DNA from: DATKHR01 sp035939575
Lineage (GTDB): Bacteria > Acidobacteriota > Vicinamibacteria > Vicinamibacterales > CAVVIG01
Assembly: GCA_035939575.1 (NCBI GenBank)
Contig: DASZFS010000474.1
Span: 1 to 7,657, forward strand
Direction of reading: 5' to 3'
DNA length: 7,657 nt
Positions 5,969 through 7,657 of the stretch are shown one piece after another; the stretch's first letter is position 1, and the number at the start of each line of letters is the position of its first letter. Position numbers and translations under genes: made by a program. The notes under the pieces are model-generated. The model was not told the DNA's origin. It saw only the letters and a program-made list of their open reading frames with translations, and did no database searches.

Positions 5969-5982
5969 GCCGCCCGTCACGC
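5959..5982. repeat. Tandem 12-bp direct repeat at the convergent junction
   Basis: CGCCCGTCGCGC (5959-5970) is followed at once by CGCCCGTCACGC (5971-5982), one mismatch. The first copy is the right arm of the terminator hairpin. The second contains the stop codon of the leftward methyltransferase and could pair with the left arm at 9 of 10 positions. Confidence 0.6.
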
Positions 5983-6870
5983 CGATTGCCGGTGGCGCGG
6001 GCGCACGCGTCGATACCATTGGGCGATGCGGTCGGTGACCGGCCCGGGCAGCCAGGCATCGCAGACCGCGTAGCCCACCCTATCCAGCGCTGACACGCCG
6101 AACGCTTCGTACACGCGCGGCGCCCACAGCCAGTCCGGGAACACCCGTTCGAGATCCTCCTGCCAGTTGAATCCGACGCTGCGCATCCGCGGCGTCACGA
6201 CATCGCGATGGACGAGATGCATCGGGCGGTCGGGATCTTTCCCGAATGGCGCATGCACGAACAGGAGTCCTCCGACGCGCATCGCGCGGCCGATCGCGTC
6301 CAGCGCACGCAACGGCCTCGGAATGTGTTCCAGGACGTCGAGGCACAGGGCGACGTCGAAACTTCTCCGCGGGATCGGTGTGCGCTTGAGGTCGATCGTC
6401 TGCACCGTGAACCCGCGCCGCTCACAGCGCCACCGCGCGAATCCGAGCAGCGGCTCCGAGATATCCGCGAGCGTCACCCGAAAGCCCGACTCCGCGAAGA
6501 TGAGCGCGTCGGAGCCGATTCCAGATCCGTAGTCCAGAACGGCGCGGCCCGGGCGGCGCGCGGCAAGGTCCAGGCACATCAACGTGCGATAGTGGATCTC
6601 GTCCTCCGCGTGCCATTGGGCGAGATCGAACATCTCGGTGGTCGATTCATTGTAGAAGCGCACCACCGCCTGCTCGTCCTGGGGGTCCGAGATCTTCTGC
6701 CGCCACTCTTCGCTGAAACGGGTCGCCGCGCCATGGAGCTGCCGCTCCACGTCGGGCAGCGGCATCTGGAAATACTCCGACATCTCCAGCGCGAGCTCCT
6801 GTCTGACGTCGCCCGTACGCGGGGCGAGAAGCTGCTTCCAGCGCGCGGCACATGCATCTCGTTCGTACAT
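5977..6870 (-). CDS. Class I SAM-dependent methyltransferase with N-terminal helical extension
   Basis: A 297-aa soluble protein. Residues 1-105 are mostly helical and charged (SEEWRQKI, AVVRFYNESTTEMFDLAQW) and precede the Rossmann fold. Motif I is VLDYGSGIGSDA (111-122), the ribose-binding acid is D136 in ADIS, motif IV is FDVALCLDVLEHI (171-183), and the next strand is MRVGGLLFVHAPFG (197-210). The C-terminal part is Trp- and Arg-rich (FNWQEDLERVFPDWLWAPRVY, in 234-254) and may form the acceptor site. GAGGA 6 nt upstream of the ATG overlaps the stop codon of the preceding gene (7644-6880), with 9 nt between them, so the two are probably cotranscribed and coupled. The substrate is unknown; context favours a glycan or glycolipid. 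It shares only the general fold motifs with the rightward methyltransferase. Confidence 0.9.
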   Translation of the reverse strand: MYERDACAARWKQLLAPRTGDVRQELALEMSEYFQMPLPDVERQLHGAATRFSEEWRQKISDPQDEQAVVRFYNESTTEMFDLAQWHAEDEIHYRTLMCLDLAARRPGRAVLDYGSGIGSDALIFAESGFRVTLADISEPLLGFARWRCERRGFTVQTIDLKRTPIPRRSFDVALCLDVLEHIPRPLRALDAIGRAMRVGGLLFVHAPFGKDPDRPMHLVHRDVVTPRMRSVGFNWQEDLERVFPDWLWAPRVYEAFGVSALDRVGYAVCDAWLPGPVTDRIAQWYRRVRPRHRQSA

Positions 6871-6879
6871 GGTTGATCC

Positions 6880-7644
6880 TCAGAACGGCTTGTCCCAACC
6901 GCTCGACCGGTGTTCCTCCGCGATCTTCTGAATCGCGACACACGACCCGAAGATGCCGAGCTCCCAATCGCGTCTGATCACGTCGGGTCGAAGAATCGCC
7001 GCCGCCTTTGGAAGGCGAGCGGCCATCCTGCGTGCGCGGCCGGCCAGAGACGACCGGGCCGGCGGTCTGCCTTCGCTTCCATACACGCGGTAGCACGAAT
7101 AGGTCAGCGCGTGCCGGATCACCCGATTCACGCTCCGCCGGTCCGCATCGTCGAACGCGAGGACGCCCCCGACGCGCAGGAGACGGTTCAGGTAATAGAA
7201 CTCGACCATCACCTGGTCGAAGGTGTGCCATCCGTCGATGAGCGCGAAATCGATCGCCTCGCCGCGCTCGAGAAGCTTCGGCAGGACCAGCTCCGAGCGG
7301 TTCTCGTGAAACTCGATGATCGAATCGAATCCCGCCATCCGCGCGTTCCGGAGGCCGATCCCTTGCCACTGGGTACTCTGAAATGGATCCATGACGATAT
7401 GACGCGCACGAATACCGAGAGAAGCGATTGCTTCGCAGATGTAGAGCGTCGACACGCCATACGCGCAGCCGATCTCGAGCGATACAGCCGGGCGCACGTC
7501 GGAGATGATGCGCTGGAGAAACATCCCTTCATCGTGGTCGAGGTGCACCGGCAGGTCGGGGAAATCGGGGTGACGCAGCGGCAGGTCGCGTATCCCGTCG
7601 GATACGGTCTCGGTCTCGAGAATGGATTTCAGCACGGCATTCAT
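6880..7644 (-). CDS. Class I SAM-dependent methyltransferase (Methyltransf_24-like)
   Basis: A 254-aa soluble protein. Motif I is VSLEIGCAYGVSTLYI (54-69), followed by an acidic residue after the second strand (MDPF, 85-88). The DFALIDGWHTFDQV motif (132-145) and GGVLAFDD (159-166) are characteristic of the O-methyltransferase-like Methyltransf_24 group, where Asp/His residues of the DGxH and DD motifs can bind a metal. Residues 190-225 are an Arg/Ala-rich variable segment, and the C-terminus is basic and short. The ATG at 7644 has no obvious Shine-Dalgarno in the 13 nt available upstream, and the frame stays open to the window edge, so a slightly longer start cannot be excluded. It is the first visible gene of a leftward pair with the methyltransferase at 6870-5977. 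Probable role: methylation of a sugar or related metabolite; substrate unknown. Confidence 0.85.
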   Translation of the reverse strand: MNAVLKSILETETVSDGIRDLPLRHPDFPDLPVHLDHDEGMFLQRIISDVRPAVSLEIGCAYGVSTLYICEAIASLGIRARHIVMDPFQSTQWQGIGLRNARMAGFDSIIEFHENRSELVLPKLLERGEAIDFALIDGWHTFDQVMVEFYYLNRLLRVGGVLAFDDADRRSVNRVIRHALTYSCYRVYGSEGRPPARSSLAGRARRMAARLPKAAAILRPDVIRRDWELGIFGSCVAIQKIAEEHRSSGWDKPF

Positions 7645-7657
7645 TGACAGACCATCA

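Overview
This is a GC-rich bacterial window (codon third positions are mostly G or C) that reads as part of an exopolysaccharide or cell-surface glycan locus. No taxonomic marker gene is present. The gene mix (GT2 glycosyltransferase, secreted beta-helix protein, several SAM methyltransferases and a membrane-anchored deacetylase-like protein), together with the codon bias, resembles Acidobacteriota such as Vicinamibacteria. That placement is inference, not proof.

Layout. The left edge (681-1, minus strand) carries the first 227 residues of a membrane-anchored protein that resembles polysaccharide deacetylases; it runs off the window. A divergent spacer of about 150 bp separates it from a rightward three-gene operon: GT2 glycosyltransferase (833-1852), exported parallel beta-helix protein (1849-3387) and class I SAM methyltransferase (3384-4166). 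Both internal junctions are ATGA stop/start overlaps preceded by good Shine-Dalgarno sequences, so the trio is probably translationally coupled. The methyltransferase gene contains a perfect 14-bp inverted repeat with a 5-nt loop.

Next comes a 415-bp non-coding gap (4167-4581). It holds an interrupted palindrome, a second small inverted repeat, and a TGGC-N7-TTGC element with the geometry of a sigma-54 promoter. This gap precedes a monocistronic secreted protein (4582-5922) that joins a CBM6-type carbohydrate-binding module to an endonuclease/exonuclease/phosphatase (EEP) domain whose catalytic residues all appear intact. A 54-bp convergent spacer with a 10-bp GC-rich hairpin ends this transcription unit. 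It also faces the leftward pair of methyltransferases (6870-5977 and 7644-6880), which are separated by 9 nt and probably form one operon.

Together the genes suggest synthesis and tailoring (glycosyl transfer, methylation, deacetylation) of a glycan, plus exported proteins that bind or process it. The most interesting points are the CBM6-EEP fusion behind a putative sigma-54 promoter with an upstream palindrome at enhancer distance, the coupled GT/beta-helix/methyltransferase module, the regular Asn ladder of the beta-helix protein, and the strong intragenic hairpin. No RNA genes, CRISPR arrays, insertion sequences or phage genes were seen.
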